Shown here: piece after piece, positions 9,469 through 18,246 of the stretch
Layout: each line of letters begins with the position of its first letter
Position numbering within the stretch: position 1 is the first letter of the stretch
From: Cytobacillus firmus
GTDB taxonomy: Bacteria > Bacillota > Bacilli > Bacillales > Cytobacillaceae
DNA length: 64,000 nucleotides
Assembly (NCBI RefSeq): GCF_023657595.1
Contig: NZ_CP098323.1
Coordinates: 954,001 to 1,018,000, forward strand
Direction: 5' to 3'
Notes under the pieces: model-generated
The model's input: only the letters and a program-made list of their open reading frames with translations
The model's database searches: none
Told to the model about the DNA's origin: nothing
Made by a program: the position numbers and the translations under genes

Positions 9469-10827
9469 ATGAACCTGCAGGAATTTAAGGAAAAGCTATT
9501 TCAGCTTGGCGGGCAGCATGGTTTTACAGATATGGAGCTTTATTATGAGAGAGAGGAAAAGTTCGCCTGCGAGCTTTTCAAAGGTGAAATTGATTCCTAC
9601 GACACTTCCGAAGTGTTCGGAACCTCCTTCCGAGGCCTTTACGAAGGCAGGATGGGCTATGCTTTTACGGAGAAACTGGATGAGGAATCCCTGTCTTTTC
9701 TGATCGAGAATGCGAAGGAAAACTCTCAGTTTATTGAGGATGAAGTACAGGAAGAAATCTTTGCCGGCAGCGATAAGTATGAGTCTGGAAGCTACTATTC
9801 AAGCAGTCTTGCGGAAGTTACGATTGCTGAAAAAATAAATTTGCTTAAGGAAATAGAAAAGCACATCTATGCCTATGATGAGCGGGTAACCGGGACAGAT
9901 TATTTCATGGTGCGCAGCGGTGAAACAGAAAGAGTTCTTCTCAACAGCAAAGGGTTGAGCCTCAGCGAAAAGAGCAATCATGCCGGCATTTATGTATCAG
10001 TCATCGTAAAGCAGGGAGATCAGGTGAAAAATGGCGAATATTCCAAGTTTACGAGAGACTTTTCGATCTTGAATCCGGAGGAAATAGCCAGGCATGCAGC
10101 AGAAGAAGCGTTATCACAGCTGGATGCCAGAAGTGCTGAAAGCAAAAACTACCCTGTGCTCTTGAGAAATGATGCTGCCAGCGCCCTGCTTCAGACATAC
10201 ATCCCGATTTTCTCAGCCGAAAACACCCAAAAAGGGCAATCAGCTTTAAAGGGGAAAACGGGTGAATGCATTGCTGTGGCGTCATTGAATATCGTAGATG
10301 ATCCATTTTTAGAAGAAGGTCTGCTAAGTTCTAATTTTGACAGTGAAGGGGTTGCCACTGCCAGAAAAGATATTGTGAAAGACGGCAGGCTTATTACCTT
10401 GATGCATAACCGCAAAACAGCACAAAAAGATGGTGTGGAATCGACGGGCAATGCCTATAAAGCTTCTTATAAGGGAGCTTTGACGGTGGCTCCAACGAAT
10501 CTTTACGTCAATCCATCCAATCAAAGCTATGATGAGCTGGTATCTTCGATCTCAGAGGGCATCATCATAACCGAATTATCCGGCCTCCATTCTGGTGCCA
10601 ATACCGTATCAGGGGATTTTTCCATTGCGGCTAACGGCTATTATGTCAGCGACGGAAAAGTGCAAAACGCCGTTAACCAAATGACGATTGCCGGAAACTT
10701 CTATGAGCTGTTAAATAATATTGAAGCCATCGGTTCAGACCTGGAATTTTCGTTGGGCTTCATGGCCACTGGCTACATTGGCTCCCCATCTCTTTTAATC
10801 AGGGAGCTGGCTGTGACTATTGAGTAA
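9469..10827 (+). CDS. pmbA: TldE/PmbA family protein
   Basis: A 452-aa partner of TldD. It shares the fold but lacks the HExxxH motif, as expected for the non-catalytic TldE subunit. Conserved segments are LSGLHSGANTVSGDFS and FMATGYIGSPSLLI near the C-terminus. The ATG at 9469 follows the GGAGG within the tldD 3' end; upstream in-frame codons overlap tldD and are not needed. No microcin or lantibiotic cluster adjoins the pair here. Confidence 0.94.
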   Translation: MNLQEFKEKLFQLGGQHGFTDMELYYEREEKFACELFKGEIDSYDTSEVFGTSFRGLYEGRMGYAFTEKLDEESLSFLIENAKENSQFIEDEVQEEIFAGSDKYESGSYYSSSLAEVTIAEKINLLKEIEKHIYAYDERVTGTDYFMVRSGETERVLLNSKGLSLSEKSNHAGIYVSVIVKQGDQVKNGEYSKFTRDFSILNPEEIARHAAEEALSQLDARSAESKNYPVLLRNDAASALLQTYIPIFSAENTQKGQSALKGKTGECIAVASLNIVDDPFLEEGLLSSNFDSEGVATARKDIVKDGRLITLMHNRKTAQKDGVESTGNAYKASYKGALTVAPTNLYVNPSNQSYDELVSSISEGIIITELSGLHSGANTVSGDFSIAANGYYVSDGKVQNAVNQMTIAGNFYELLNNIEAIGSDLEFSLGFMATGYIGSPSLLIRELAVTIE

Positions 10828-10834
10828 GTCTGCG

Positions 10835-10862
10835 AGCGCATCACCAAGTGGTGCGCTTTTTT
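10835..10862 (+). terminator. Terminator after tldD-tldE
   Basis: Stem GCGCATCACC/GGTGCGC followed by six T residues, just after the tldE stop. Confidence 0.75.
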
Positions 10863-10904
10863 GAAAAAATTTTCGCAGGAGGAAATTAAATAGGGGGACT
10901 ATTT

Positions 10905-11381
10905 ATGGGGAAGATTATCGAAGCAAAAATAGGCGACGCAGTGAAAATATTATCCCTTCAAAAGCTGGCATATAGAAGTGAAGCAGAACTTTATGGAGAT
11001 TTTAATATAGAGCCATTAAAGCAAACCGTCAGCGATGTTGAAAAAGCTTTTGAAGATTATCTAATTTTAAAATACATAGAAGACGGGGAACTAGTTGGTT
11101 CCGTTAGAGCATACCAAAAGGATGAAACATGTTATATAGGCAAATTAATGGTGCATCCAGACTTTCAGAATAAAGGTATTGGAAAAGCACTAATGAATGA
11201 AATCGAACGTCAGTTTAATGTGGAACGATTTGAATTATTTACCGGCAGCAAAAGCGAGAAAAATATTAGTTTCTATGAAAAGCTCGGTTACGCGGGATAT
11301 AAGACAGAAAAGCTGGAGAGAGAAGAAACCATATTTATTTTTATGGAGAAGTTAGCGAAAGCAGGCACACCTGCTTCTTAA
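10905..11381 (+). CDS. GNAT family N-acetyltransferase
   Basis: A 158-aa acetyltransferase. The acetyl-CoA loop FQNKGIGKALM follows the strand CYIGKLMVHPD, and NISFYEKLGYAG completes the domain. Its ribosome site is a GGGG stretch upstream of the ATG. It is followed closely by a second, unrelated-subfamily acetyltransferase. Substrate unknown. Confidence 0.88.
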   Translation: MGKIIEAKIGDAVKILSLQKLAYRSEAELYGDFNIEPLKQTVSDVEKAFEDYLILKYIEDGELVGSVRAYQKDETCYIGKLMVHPDFQNKGIGKALMNEIERQFNVERFELFTGSKSEKNISFYEKLGYAGYKTEKLEREETIFIFMEKLAKAGTPAS

Positions 11382-11403
11382 GATTAAAAAGGAGGCCCCG
11401 CCA

Positions 11404-11940
11404 ATGAAAACCCTAGAAACCAGCCGCCTTATTTTGCGCCGCCTTACCCTTGATGATGCAGCCAGGGTAGAAGAATACGCAAGTGATTATGATGTGGCAA
11501 AAACGACATTAAATATTCCCCATCCTTATCCTGAAGGGGGAGCAAGGGAGTTTATTACAAGCATCCTGGAAGCAGAGAGAAACGGTAAGATTGCGATTTT
11601 CGCTATTACGAGAAAAGAGGATAATGGCTTAATAGGACTCATCAATATTACAGGCACTAATGCAAATAGAAGGGCGGAAATCGGCTATTGGATCGGCAAG
11701 CCTTACTGGGGCAAAGGGTATGGTACAGAGGCTGCCAGGGCAATTATTAAGTACGGATTTGAAGAACTGAACCATAACCGGATTTATGCTCTTGCCTTTA
11801 CGGACAATCCCGGATCATGGAGGATTATGGAGAAATCGGGGATGAAGCATGAAGGGATTTTGCGGCAGCATGCAATAAGAGATGAAAGGCCGGTGGATTT
11901 GACCTACTATGCCATTCTGCGTGAGGAATACACCGGGTAA
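11404..11940 (+). CDS. GNAT acetyltransferase, RimJ/RimL-like
   Basis: A 178-aa protein with the RimJ/RimL pattern: N-terminal ETSRLILRRLTLDDA, then the acetyl-CoA site YWGKGYGTEAARAI, and the C-terminal GSWRIMEKSGMKHEG. Such enzymes acetylate ribosomal protein N-termini or small amines or antibiotics; the target cannot be told from the sequence. Start has an AAGGAGG site 22 bp after the previous gene, so the two may be one transcript. Confidence 0.88.
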   Translation: MKTLETSRLILRRLTLDDAARVEEYASDYDVAKTTLNIPHPYPEGGAREFITSILEAERNGKIAIFAITRKEDNGLIGLINITGTNANRRAEIGYWIGKPYWGKGYGTEAARAIIKYGFEELNHNRIYALAFTDNPGSWRIMEKSGMKHEGILRQHAIRDERPVDLTYYAILREEYTG

Positions 11941-12014
11941 GGGAGCCGCTGTTTGAATCGCACTCCACAATATGTTTCAATAGAAGCAAATCCTTTTTAA
12001 TCATGGAGGTTCAT

Positions 12015-12296
12015 GTGCGGATCATTGCTTCCCATCCTTTTTTTACAGTCAGAAGGAAGATCGACTGGAATCAGCAGCAATACATTGAACAGGAACTTTT
12101 TCTTCACTTATTTGAGGATCATATCCTGTCGCCATCAGAAAAGTTTCTCCTTGATGAAGTTTGGGATATGTCATACAGAAATTCCAGCTGCGAATTTGGT
12201 TTCCTGTATCTTCATACCAATCGGGGTGTGTTCTCTTTTCAAGTAAAGTCAGAGCCGAGTCACTTTATAAACCTGTATAGAGATCTTAAAAAGTAA
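12015..12296 (+). CDS. Conserved-looking hypothetical protein
   Basis: A 93-aa protein starting at GTG 12015, five bases after GGAGG; the ATG at 12003 lies upstream of that site and is less likely. The sequence alternates aromatic beta-like strands with LSPSEKFLLDEVWDMSYR in the middle and FLYLHTNRGVFSF near the end. Suggests a small mixed alpha/beta protein. Followed by a strong hairpin. Family not recognised. Confidence 0.55.
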   Translation: MRIIASHPFFTVRRKIDWNQQQYIEQELFLHLFEDHILSPSEKFLLDEVWDMSYRNSSCEFGFLYLHTNRGVFSFQVKSEPSHFINLYRDLKK

Positions 12297-12298
12297 AA

Positions 12299-12328
12299 GC
12301 CGGAATTGTCACGAACAACAATTCCGGC
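12299..12328. terminator. Bidirectional terminator
   Basis: Perfect 11-bp stem GCCGGAATTGT...ACAATTCCGGC between convergent genes. Confidence 0.7.
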
Positions 12329-12335
12329 TAAATTA

Positions 12336-12677
12336 TTATGCCTGCTCTGTCAGGCGTACAAGCATATGTGCGAGCTTATGCCTTTCTTCATCATCCCCGA
12401 CCTTCCATAATTCCTTCAGCAGCTGTTCTTCACGGTTTTTTGGCTCCACATTCTCAGCGAGGTAGCCAGCCACTTTTTCTGCGGTTACAGCAAGCTGTTC
12501 CTCATTTAACCCCAGCTTTTTGCCAAGCTCAATTCGTTCCGCCAGATAGCTCTTAAATTCATCGAAGCTGCTTAAGATGTCCTCAGCTCGTTCATTGGAC
12601 ATCTTGTCCATTGCGCTCTTAATATTTTTTGTATCCAGTTCACCATCTTGTTTGATTACATGTTCTTGTTCATTCAT
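12336..12677 (-). CDS. DUF3243 domain protein (YmfJ-like)
   Basis: A 113-aa acidic, helical protein. The segment LSSFDEFKSYLAERIELGKK followed by LGLNEEQLAVTAEKVAGYL and EQLLKELWKVGDDEERH is characteristic of DUF3243 (Bacillus YmfJ). Start ATG follows GGGAGGT. Function unknown; it precedes or follows no obvious partner, though the downstream minus-strand tat genes are transcribed toward it. Confidence 0.82.
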   Translation of the reverse strand: MNEQEHVIKQDGELDTKNIKSAMDKMSNERAEDILSSFDEFKSYLAERIELGKKLGLNEEQLAVTAEKVAGYLAENVEPKNREEQLLKELWKVGDDEERHKLAHMLVRLTEQA

Positions 12678-12743
12678 TTTTATAGACCTCCCAAAGGATT
12701 GTTTTCTTATTAAATATCCTTTCAGAAGGAGAATTAAACTCTT

Positions 12744-13472
12744 TTAGATTTCACTGGATGGTGTTTCCTGAACAGCTTTCAGTTTCCTGAATTTTACTTT
12801 GGATAAAATAACGCCAAGTTCATATAGCCCGATAAGAGGCACCAGGACTAGAATCTGTGAAAATAAATCAGGCGGTGTAATGAGAGCTGATACAACAGCC
12901 ATGATCAAATAAGCATATTTTCGCATTGAGCTGAGCATGGCTGGGGTGACAATGCCGATTGTTGTCAAAAACAATAACAGCAAAGGCACTTCAAACAGGA
13001 AACCAAAAGGAATGGTCGACATCAAAAGAAACGAAAAATACTCCCTGGCCGTGATCATCATCGCAAAATGTGATTCACCTAATAGCATTAAAAACTGATA
13101 AATGGCAGGGAATATAATAAAAAATCCGAAGCCAAGCCCGCCGATAAAGCTGAAAAGAATGGCAGGGAAAAACATTAGAGATACTCTGCTTTCTTTTTCC
13201 GTTAAAGCAGGTTTTACAAATAGCCAGATCTGATAGGAAATGAAAGGAAGCGAAAGCCCAAGGCTGATGCTTCCTGCAATTCCTGTGTACAGCTTAATGA
13301 CATCCAGCGGTCCAAGCATAACCAGCTCATGATCGTTTGCCAGCATAGGTATCAGCCGGTTGATGAAAAACAGACATAGGGCAAAGCTGACAATAAAGAA
13401 AATCAGAGATCGAATCAGCACTTTTCGCAGGTCTGTTAAATGCTCTATAAGGGTTTGTTCGTCCGTTTTCAT
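12744..13472 (-). CDS. tatC: Sec-independent protein translocase TatC
   Basis: A 242-aa polytopic protein, the substrate-receptor subunit of the twin-arginine translocase. It has six hydrophobic segments and the conserved N-terminal LIEHLTDLRKVLI, and FEVPLLLLFL and YAYLIMAVVSALITPPD further on. It follows tatA by 14 bp on the same strand. The two form a minimal TatA-TatC system as in bacilli, where one bifunctional TatA replaces TatB. The next upstream genes on this strand encode an oxidoreductase complex with a Tat signal, a likely substrate. Confidence 0.95.
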   Translation of the reverse strand: MKTDEQTLIEHLTDLRKVLIRSLIFFIVSFALCLFFINRLIPMLANDHELVMLGPLDVIKLYTGIAGSISLGLSLPFISYQIWLFVKPALTEKESRVSLMFFPAILFSFIGGLGFGFFIIFPAIYQFLMLLGESHFAMMITAREYFSFLLMSTIPFGFLFEVPLLLLFLTTIGIVTPAMLSSMRKYAYLIMAVVSALITPPDLFSQILVLVPLIGLYELGVILSKVKFRKLKAVQETPSSEI

Positions 13473-13486
13473 TCTAAACCCTCCTG

Positions 13487-13705
13487 TTAAAGCGGTTTAT
13501 CCTTCCGATCAGCCGTTTCAATTGAACGTGCTTTTGAATCAGGTTCATCGTCATCACTCATAATTTCTCTGGCTGATTTTTTGAATTCTGATAAGGTCCT
13601 TCCAAACGCAGATCCGATTTCCGGAAGTTTTTTTGGCCCAAAGATAATTAAGGTTATAACCAGGATGATAATCAATCCGGGTATCCCGATATTTGAAAGC
13701 CCCAT
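13487..13705 (-). CDS. tatA: Twin-arginine translocase subunit TatA
   Basis: A 72-aa protein with one membrane helix ([17 protein letters not shown]) followed by the invariant [10 protein letters not shown] hinge and an amphipathic helix ([15 protein letters not shown]), then a charged tail. It oligomerises into the translocation pore. Start is the ATG 8 nt after AAGGAG; a GTG three codons earlier is in frame. Likely co-transcribed with tatC. Confidence 0.93.
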   Translation of the reverse strand: MGLSNIGIPGLIIILVITLIIFGPKKLPEIGSAFGRTLSEFKKSAREIMSDDDEPDSKARSIETADRKDKPL

Positions 13706-13755
13706 GGAGTTCACTCCTTCTTGAAAAATTTATTAAAAGGTAAGTTAGTATTAGC

Positions 13756-13892
13756 TTGAACTTCGAGAACTGTCCAGCTCCAGCGCCTACCCCCTCGAGG
13801 TCACAAGCCAATCCTCCCAAAAAGGCAAAGAACGCCTTTCCGTGAGGCTCGTCTTGTGCTTGTCGGGGGTGAGCAAGGCGCTTGCGCTTTTC
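13756..13892 (+). repeat. Dispersed repeat R1, copy 1
   Basis: The block runs from TTGAACTTCGAGAACTGTCC through GCGCCTACCCCCTCGAGG to GGCGCTTGCGCTTTTC. It shares these motifs with copies near 23.5, 53.8, 58.2 and 62.1 kb. The right edge touches the stop codon of the minus-strand GMC oxidoreductase gene. Confidence 0.85.
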
Positions 13893-15602
13893 TTATGCAA
13901 GCAAGCCGCCTTCTTTGCTGTATTTGATGATTCCTTCAGCAGCACGGTAGGCGAGTGCCCCAACAGTTCCTGTCGGATTATATCCTCCATTGTGAGGGAA
14001 AGCGGAAGCACCAACGACAAAGACATTCTCTGCATCCCACATTTGGAGATAGTTATTTACGGCTGATGTTTCAGGCTCAGCCCCCATGATGACACCGCCT
14101 GTATTGTGTGTCGTCTGGTAAGGGACGATATCGTAATGCTCCAGCTGCTGCCTGTCGTTAATTTTTGATGGTCCCATTTCCTTCATGATGTTGTCTGTGA
14201 TTTTTCCAATATAGTTATAAAGATTCTTATCCTGTTCCGTGAAATCGTATGTCATACGAAGCAGCGGAAGCCCGTAAGCATCTTTATAAGAAGGATCCAG
14301 ATCCATATAATTGTGCTGAACAGGCATGGATGCTCCCTGGGTGCCAATGCTTAAAGCCCGTGTGAAATACTTGATGGAATTCTCCTTAAACTTGCTGCCC
14401 CATTTCGGTGTATCAGTCGGAACCATATTATATTGAATTGGACGGTATCCTGACTGGTTGATAGATATGGAGCCGCCATGAATAAATCCAAGATCCGAGT
14501 GGTCAAAATTGTCTCCATTGTAATCATCCACAGTTGCACCGAGGGCACCGGCACCCATGAAGGTGTTAAATTGTTCTTCATCAAAAAAGCCCGCTGACCC
14601 GGGAAGGATCTGATAGCAATAGTTCTTCCCGATCACCCCTGATCCTGTATCAGGATTGTATGGGCGCCCCAGTTTGGATGTCAGCAGCAGGCGTGTGTTA
14701 TTCATGACATAGCTGGTCACAATAACCATTTCGGCCGGCTGAATGAATTCTTCTTTTGTCTGGACATCCACATAGCGTACACCGGTTGCTTTTTTGCCGT
14801 CGTGAATAATTTCCGTTACATTCGCAAAGTTGCGGATATCCACATTTCCCGTTTCTTTGGCAAACGGAATAACGGCCACAGTCGGATCAGCTTTTGCTCC
14901 ATATTCACAGCCGAAGCGTTCGCAAAACGCACAATACTGGCATGGAGCCATCTTGGCGCCATATTGGTTTTCATAAGCCTCGCTCATATTGCCGGATGGC
15001 ATTTGGTAAGGTTTCATCCCCAATGATTTCGCGGCCTTTTTAAATCTTGCTGTAATAGGTGTTTCCTTCATTGGAGGATTTGGGAACGGCTCTGCTCTTT
15101 TTGGCCCAAGCTCACCTTCTTCTCCGCCAATTCCTGCCGCCTTTTCAAATTCGTAGAAATAAGGCTCCAATTCATCGTATGTAATGCCCCAATCCTGAAC
15201 TTGAAGACCTTTGATCTTGGCTTCGCCATATTTTTTAACTGTCTGTGACTTGATTTCAAAATCATAAGGCAGAAAGCGGAAAGTATGCCCATTCCAGTGA
15301 ACACCGGACCCGCCTAAGCCTTCGCCCAGCAAAAAGGACCCAAGCTGGCGCATCGGAAGGGCACGTTCCTTCCCTTGATTGCGGAACGTAATCGTTTCTT
15401 TAGAAAGATCCTGCATTAATTCATAGCGGATTCCATAGCGCAGTTCATCATGGACCACATAGTAGTCCTTGACGCCGCGCTCTTTTCCACGCTCCAGGCC
15501 GACAACTTTTAATCCCTGTTTCCCAAGTTCAGCCGCAATGATTCCGCCGGCCCATCCGACTCCTACAATGACTGCATCAGTTTTTGGCAATGTTTTCGCC
15601 AT
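13893..15602 (-). CDS. GMC family oxidoreductase, gluconate 2-dehydrogenase-type flavoprotein subunit
   Basis: A 569-aa FAD enzyme. The N-terminal dinucleotide fold is VIVGVGWAGGIIAAELG; GLGGSGVHWNGH is the GMC flavin-covering segment; the C-terminal GYNPTGTVGALAYRAA closes the FAD site. A Cys-rich segment (CQYCAFCERFGC) lies near residue 225. It is 26 bp downstream of the Tat-signal subunit 3 gene, so the two probably form a membrane-linked polyol or sugar-acid dehydrogenase whose flavoprotein is carried by its partner. No cytochrome subunit is seen here. ATG chosen 8 nt after AGGAAG. Substrate unproven. Confidence 0.88.
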   Translation of the reverse strand: MAKTLPKTDAVIVGVGWAGGIIAAELGKQGLKVVGLERGKERGVKDYYVVHDELRYGIRYELMQDLSKETITFRNQGKERALPMRQLGSFLLGEGLGGSGVHWNGHTFRFLPYDFEIKSQTVKKYGEAKIKGLQVQDWGITYDELEPYFYEFEKAAGIGGEEGELGPKRAEPFPNPPMKETPITARFKKAAKSLGMKPYQMPSGNMSEAYENQYGAKMAPCQYCAFCERFGCEYGAKADPTVAVIPFAKETGNVDIRNFANVTEIIHDGKKATGVRYVDVQTKEEFIQPAEMVIVTSYVMNNTRLLLTSKLGRPYNPDTGSGVIGKNYCYQILPGSAGFFDEEQFNTFMGAGALGATVDDYNGDNFDHSDLGFIHGGSISINQSGYRPIQYNMVPTDTPKWGSKFKENSIKYFTRALSIGTQGASMPVQHNYMDLDPSYKDAYGLPLLRMTYDFTEQDKNLYNYIGKITDNIMKEMGPSKINDRQQLEHYDIVPYQTTHNTGGVIMGAEPETSAVNNYLQMWDAENVFVVGASAFPHNGGYNPTGTVGALAYRAAEGIIKYSKEGGLLA

Positions 15603-15628
15603 TTTTACCACTTCCTTAAAAGATAGTA

Positions 15629-16393
15629 CTATTTCGTATATGAATGGAGGCTGTTGGGTTTAATTTTCACAAATTTTTCAGACTCAATTTGATTGATATA
15701 GCTCATTTGATGGCCAGGAAAGTCTTTCATTTTCCAGCCTTCCATATTTTTGTTTCCGGCATAGGCAGGATCTGCATATACACCTTCAATGGTGGCGGCC
15801 CGGAGAATATTAAAGAACGTCCTTGAAGTAACACCCCGGAGCTTCACTTTATCCTCTTCAAAGGCTGTAAGAATTTCATCCTGCTGTTCGCCCTCCAGTT
15901 CAGCAAATGGCTTCTTGAACTTTTCATTGCTGTAGGTCTGCAGGGCAGCAAGTCCGACATCAAATACTTCATGCCGTTTTAAAGGGGACTGGTAGCCCTG
16001 AAAGTTCGACCCTGGAAAGAATGGACCCTGCATATATTCCCTTGTATTATTGCCCCATGAGCCCGCAAGCTGATGGTCGATAAAAAATGGAACATCCAAA
16101 TCATTGGCACCAGGGCCATTTTCATCCTTTGGATAAATTCTCTCAACGGCAGCCTGCAGGATTCCGAATGTCTCGGGGTTTGTGAAATATAAAGGCGACT
16201 GCTGATAGGCAACCTGATCATGCCTGTTTGTATGGGCATTCTCTTTCGTTGCTGTACCGTCTTTGTTCATGTTTGCACCAATTAAGCCGCCAAGAATACC
16301 GCCTCCTACTAAACCTCCGGCAACTAACCCGGAATTGCGGATGAATCTCCTCCGGGACATGGTTGATTCTTGTTTTTGTTCATGTTCAGACAT
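15629..16393 (-). CDS. Gluconate 2-dehydrogenase subunit 3 family protein with Tat signal
   Basis: A 254-aa protein beginning with a twin-arginine signal (MSRRRFIRNSG, then a Gly/Val-rich hydrophobic stretch LVAGGLVGGGILGGLIGA), followed by the subunit 3 domain with ILQAAVERIYPKDENGPGA and FFIDHQLAGSWG. It is the predicted Tat-exported partner that would carry the flavoprotein across the membrane. Start follows AAAGGAGGT at 11-nt spacing. First gene of the minus-strand cluster that continues into the GMC enzyme and, after an R1 repeat, tatA-tatC. Confidence 0.88.
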   Translation of the reverse strand: MSEHEQKQESTMSRRRFIRNSGLVAGGLVGGGILGGLIGANMNKDGTATKENAHTNRHDQVAYQQSPLYFTNPETFGILQAAVERIYPKDENGPGANDLDVPFFIDHQLAGSWGNNTREYMQGPFFPGSNFQGYQSPLKRHEVFDVGLAALQTYSNEKFKKPFAELEGEQQDEILTAFEEDKVKLRGVTSRTFFNILRAATIEGVYADPAYAGNKNMEGWKMKDFPGHQMSYINQIESEKFVKIKPNSLHSYTK

Positions 16394-16507
16394 TTATATG
16401 GAAACCTCCTTTTATTTGCCATTATGGAGAAAAATATACTTGTCTAAACAGTTCGATGGGATTATTTTTTGGCTTGTGAAAAGAAGAGAGGAGATAAGGG
16501 GGTTTTT

Positions 16508-16693
16508 ATGGCATTAAAAAAGATGCAAACCGATTGGTCTGCACCTTTTTTAAGTCCGAATGACGGGCAACCTGGAGATTACGATTTGCATAGGGCCGAA
16601 CCGATTTTAAATATATCGGTTATAGACGAGAGTGCCTTTCGAACGCTCTGCAAACCCTCCCTGGTTTCTTGCAATGCCAATGACGAACCTTGA
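16508..16693 (+). CDS. Possible small protein of unknown function
   Basis: A 61-codon frame starts at ATG 16508 behind AAGGGGG. Its codons 2-15 coincide with a hairpin that looks like a terminator, which argues against translation. No family is recognised. Confidence 0.2.
   Translation: MALKKMQTDWSAPFLSPNDGQPGDYDLHRAEPILNISVIDESAFRTLCKPSLVSCNANDEP
16514..16550. terminator. Terminator-like hairpin with A and T tracts
   Basis: A 16-bp arm AAAAAAGATGCAAACC pairs at 14 of 16 positions with GGTCTGCACCTTTTTT around GATT. It sits about 120 bp upstream of the subunit 3 gene and is not directly after any recognised gene. Confidence 0.5.
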
Positions 16694-16852
16694 AGTCGCT
16701 GTTACGCTTTTCATCGTCAACCAGTCCCTTCCGTTTTGTTATTGGCCTTGCATTATTTGTTTACCCCGTGAACTTGTCTTAAAACCTGTTTATCTAAAAA
16801 ATTGGAGTTTTTTTCTTTAATAGATAAAATGAAAGAAAGGAAGTGAAACACG
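16551..16852. other. Intergenic stretch without recognised gene
   Basis: Contains only a small AACCGAT/ATCGGTT hairpin near 16599-16621 and short frames without convincing features; the promoter of the following gene presumably lies here. Confidence 0.5.
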
Positions 16853-17578
16853 ATGAAAACGAAGAAAGAAATCCGTGAGTACATATGGAATTTTCTTGAG
16901 GAGAACAAGCTTGGCCGCTTTCCGTTTCCTTTATCGAATAGAATTCCCAATTTCAAAGGAGCTGAAAAAGCGGCTGCATTTGTTTTTACTATGCCTGAGT
17001 ATAAAGAGGCTAAAGTCATTAAGGTAAATCCTGATTCTCCGCAGCTGCCGGTCCGCAGCCAAATTTTGAAAGATGGAAAGACATTGCTGGTTCCCACTCC
17101 ACGGCTTAAAGCAGGCTTTATTATGGTAAAGCCGGAATGGGTACCTGCAGGGGAGGAGCGAAAAGCAGCGAGCCTTAAGCATATCCACTCATACGGAAAA
17201 GAAGTTCCCCTTACAGAATTGCCGAAAATTGATTTGTTTTTTGCCGGATCTGTGGGGCTTCACCGGGATGGCCGGCGGGTCGGAAAAGGGGAGGGCTATG
17301 CTGACCGGGAGTATGCGATAATTAGAGAATTGGGGAATCCTGAAATCCCCGTGATTGGAACAGTTAACAGCGCCCAGGTGACAGACGCAGATATCCCGAG
17401 GGATCCATATGATCTGACTGTCGACTGGATTGCCACTGAAAAGGAACTGATCAAAACCAACACGCCATATCCAAAACCAAACGGGATTCAATGGGATCTT
17501 GTAACGGAGAAGGAAATGGAAGAGATGCCGGTTTTGCGTGAAATATGGGAGATCACAAAAGGAAAAGCAGCCAAGTAA
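16853..17578 (+). CDS. 5-formyltetrahydrofolate cyclo-ligase family protein
   Basis: A 241-aa protein of the 5-FCL-like superfamily. The N-terminal KKEIREYIWNFLEENKLGRF and the Gly-rich phosphate-binding region RVGKGEGYADREYAII match the family fold. It is longer than the usual 180-190 aa YqgN enzyme and resembles the MTHFSD-like branch, so true folate activity is uncertain. Start ATG after GAAAGGAAGTGAAACACG. Confidence 0.78.
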   Translation: MKTKKEIREYIWNFLEENKLGRFPFPLSNRIPNFKGAEKAAAFVFTMPEYKEAKVIKVNPDSPQLPVRSQILKDGKTLLVPTPRLKAGFIMVKPEWVPAGEERKAASLKHIHSYGKEVPLTELPKIDLFFAGSVGLHRDGRRVGKGEGYADREYAIIRELGNPEIPVIGTVNSAQVTDADIPRDPYDLTVDWIATEKELIKTNTPYPKPNGIQWDLVTEKEMEEMPVLREIWEITKGKAAK

Positions 17579-17589
17579 TTGACTGCCTT

Positions 17590-18144
17590 TTAAGCTTTAA
17601 CTTCGTCCATTTTCTTTAAAACATCATCAATCTTTGCGTGATTTTCAGGGGATTCATCAATATGATTCCATAAAATTTTGCCCTGAGGCGAGAAAAGCCA
17701 TGTCCCGCCCTGAATGTAGACATCCTGAGTTTTCATGGATCTCATGACAAACTCCTTTTGTTTTTCATCCTTAGGGATAAAGCCGCCGACTTTTCCTGTA
17801 ATAAACCCAAGTGCTGCTTTTGAAAGAAGCTTCCACTTTGGCATGGTTTTATGTCCCATTCCTCTATAAGCTTCCCTGGAAGGGTCTCCGAGGATCGGAA
17901 AAGGGAACGGACCGAATTGCTCAAGGAATTGACTGATAAAGGTTCCTTTCGAAGGAGCAATGACAATGACTTGAAATCCTTTAGCTTCTACTTCATTTAT
18001 GCGCTCGCGCAACTGCGCAAGATATTCCCGGCAGACCGGTCAGCCAAGATGGCGGACAAAGACAGCCATTGTGTACTGGCTGCTGATAGCCTGTTCAAGC
18101 GTAATATTTTTATCAGGATTTTGGGTTTCTAAAATATATTTCAT
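17590..18144 (-). CDS. Thioredoxin-fold peroxiredoxin-like selenoprotein (SelU/SelL-like), UGA = Sec35
   Basis: Read through one in-frame TGA (18042-18040), the gene gives 184 residues with thioredoxin-fold AhpC/TSA_2 features. The segment is FVRHLG-U-PVCREYLAQLR, so the UGA falls on the first residue of a CxxC redox pair and the second, Cys38, is kept. Downstream IVIAPSKGTF, GGTWLFSPQGKILW and the C-terminal helix fit the family. ATG 18144 follows AAGGCGGG. Both sides of the TGA are in the same frame and both are conserved in type. Predicted role: thiol or selenol redox enzyme, substrate unknown. The alternative, a Cys-to-stop pseudogene, is less likely given the second example in this window and mnmH. 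Confidence 0.83.
18001..18042 (-). promoter_or_regulatory. Candidate bacterial SECIS element
   Basis: On the coding strand, the hairpin GCGC-AGTT-GCGC lies at 18018-18007, with the loop 26-29 nt after the TGA and G as its second loop base. This agrees with the described bacterial SECIS rule of a small apical loop containing an early G about 16-37 nt downstream. A closer CCGG-TCTG-CCGG hairpin directly follows the TGA. Not folded computationally. Confidence 0.55.
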
Positions 18145-18220
18145 GAATATCCCGCCTTTCGGATTTACATCTGATCATACCTAATTCTTTTGAAGGAATA
18201 AAGAATTGCGGCTTGCACAT

Positions 18221-18246
18221 AAAAAAACAGGAGTTCGCACTCCTGT
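18221..18246 (-). terminator. Terminator after Bax-inhibitor-like gene
   Basis: Perfect stem ACAGGAGT/ACTCCTGT around TCGC followed on the minus strand by a T run. Confidence 0.8.
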
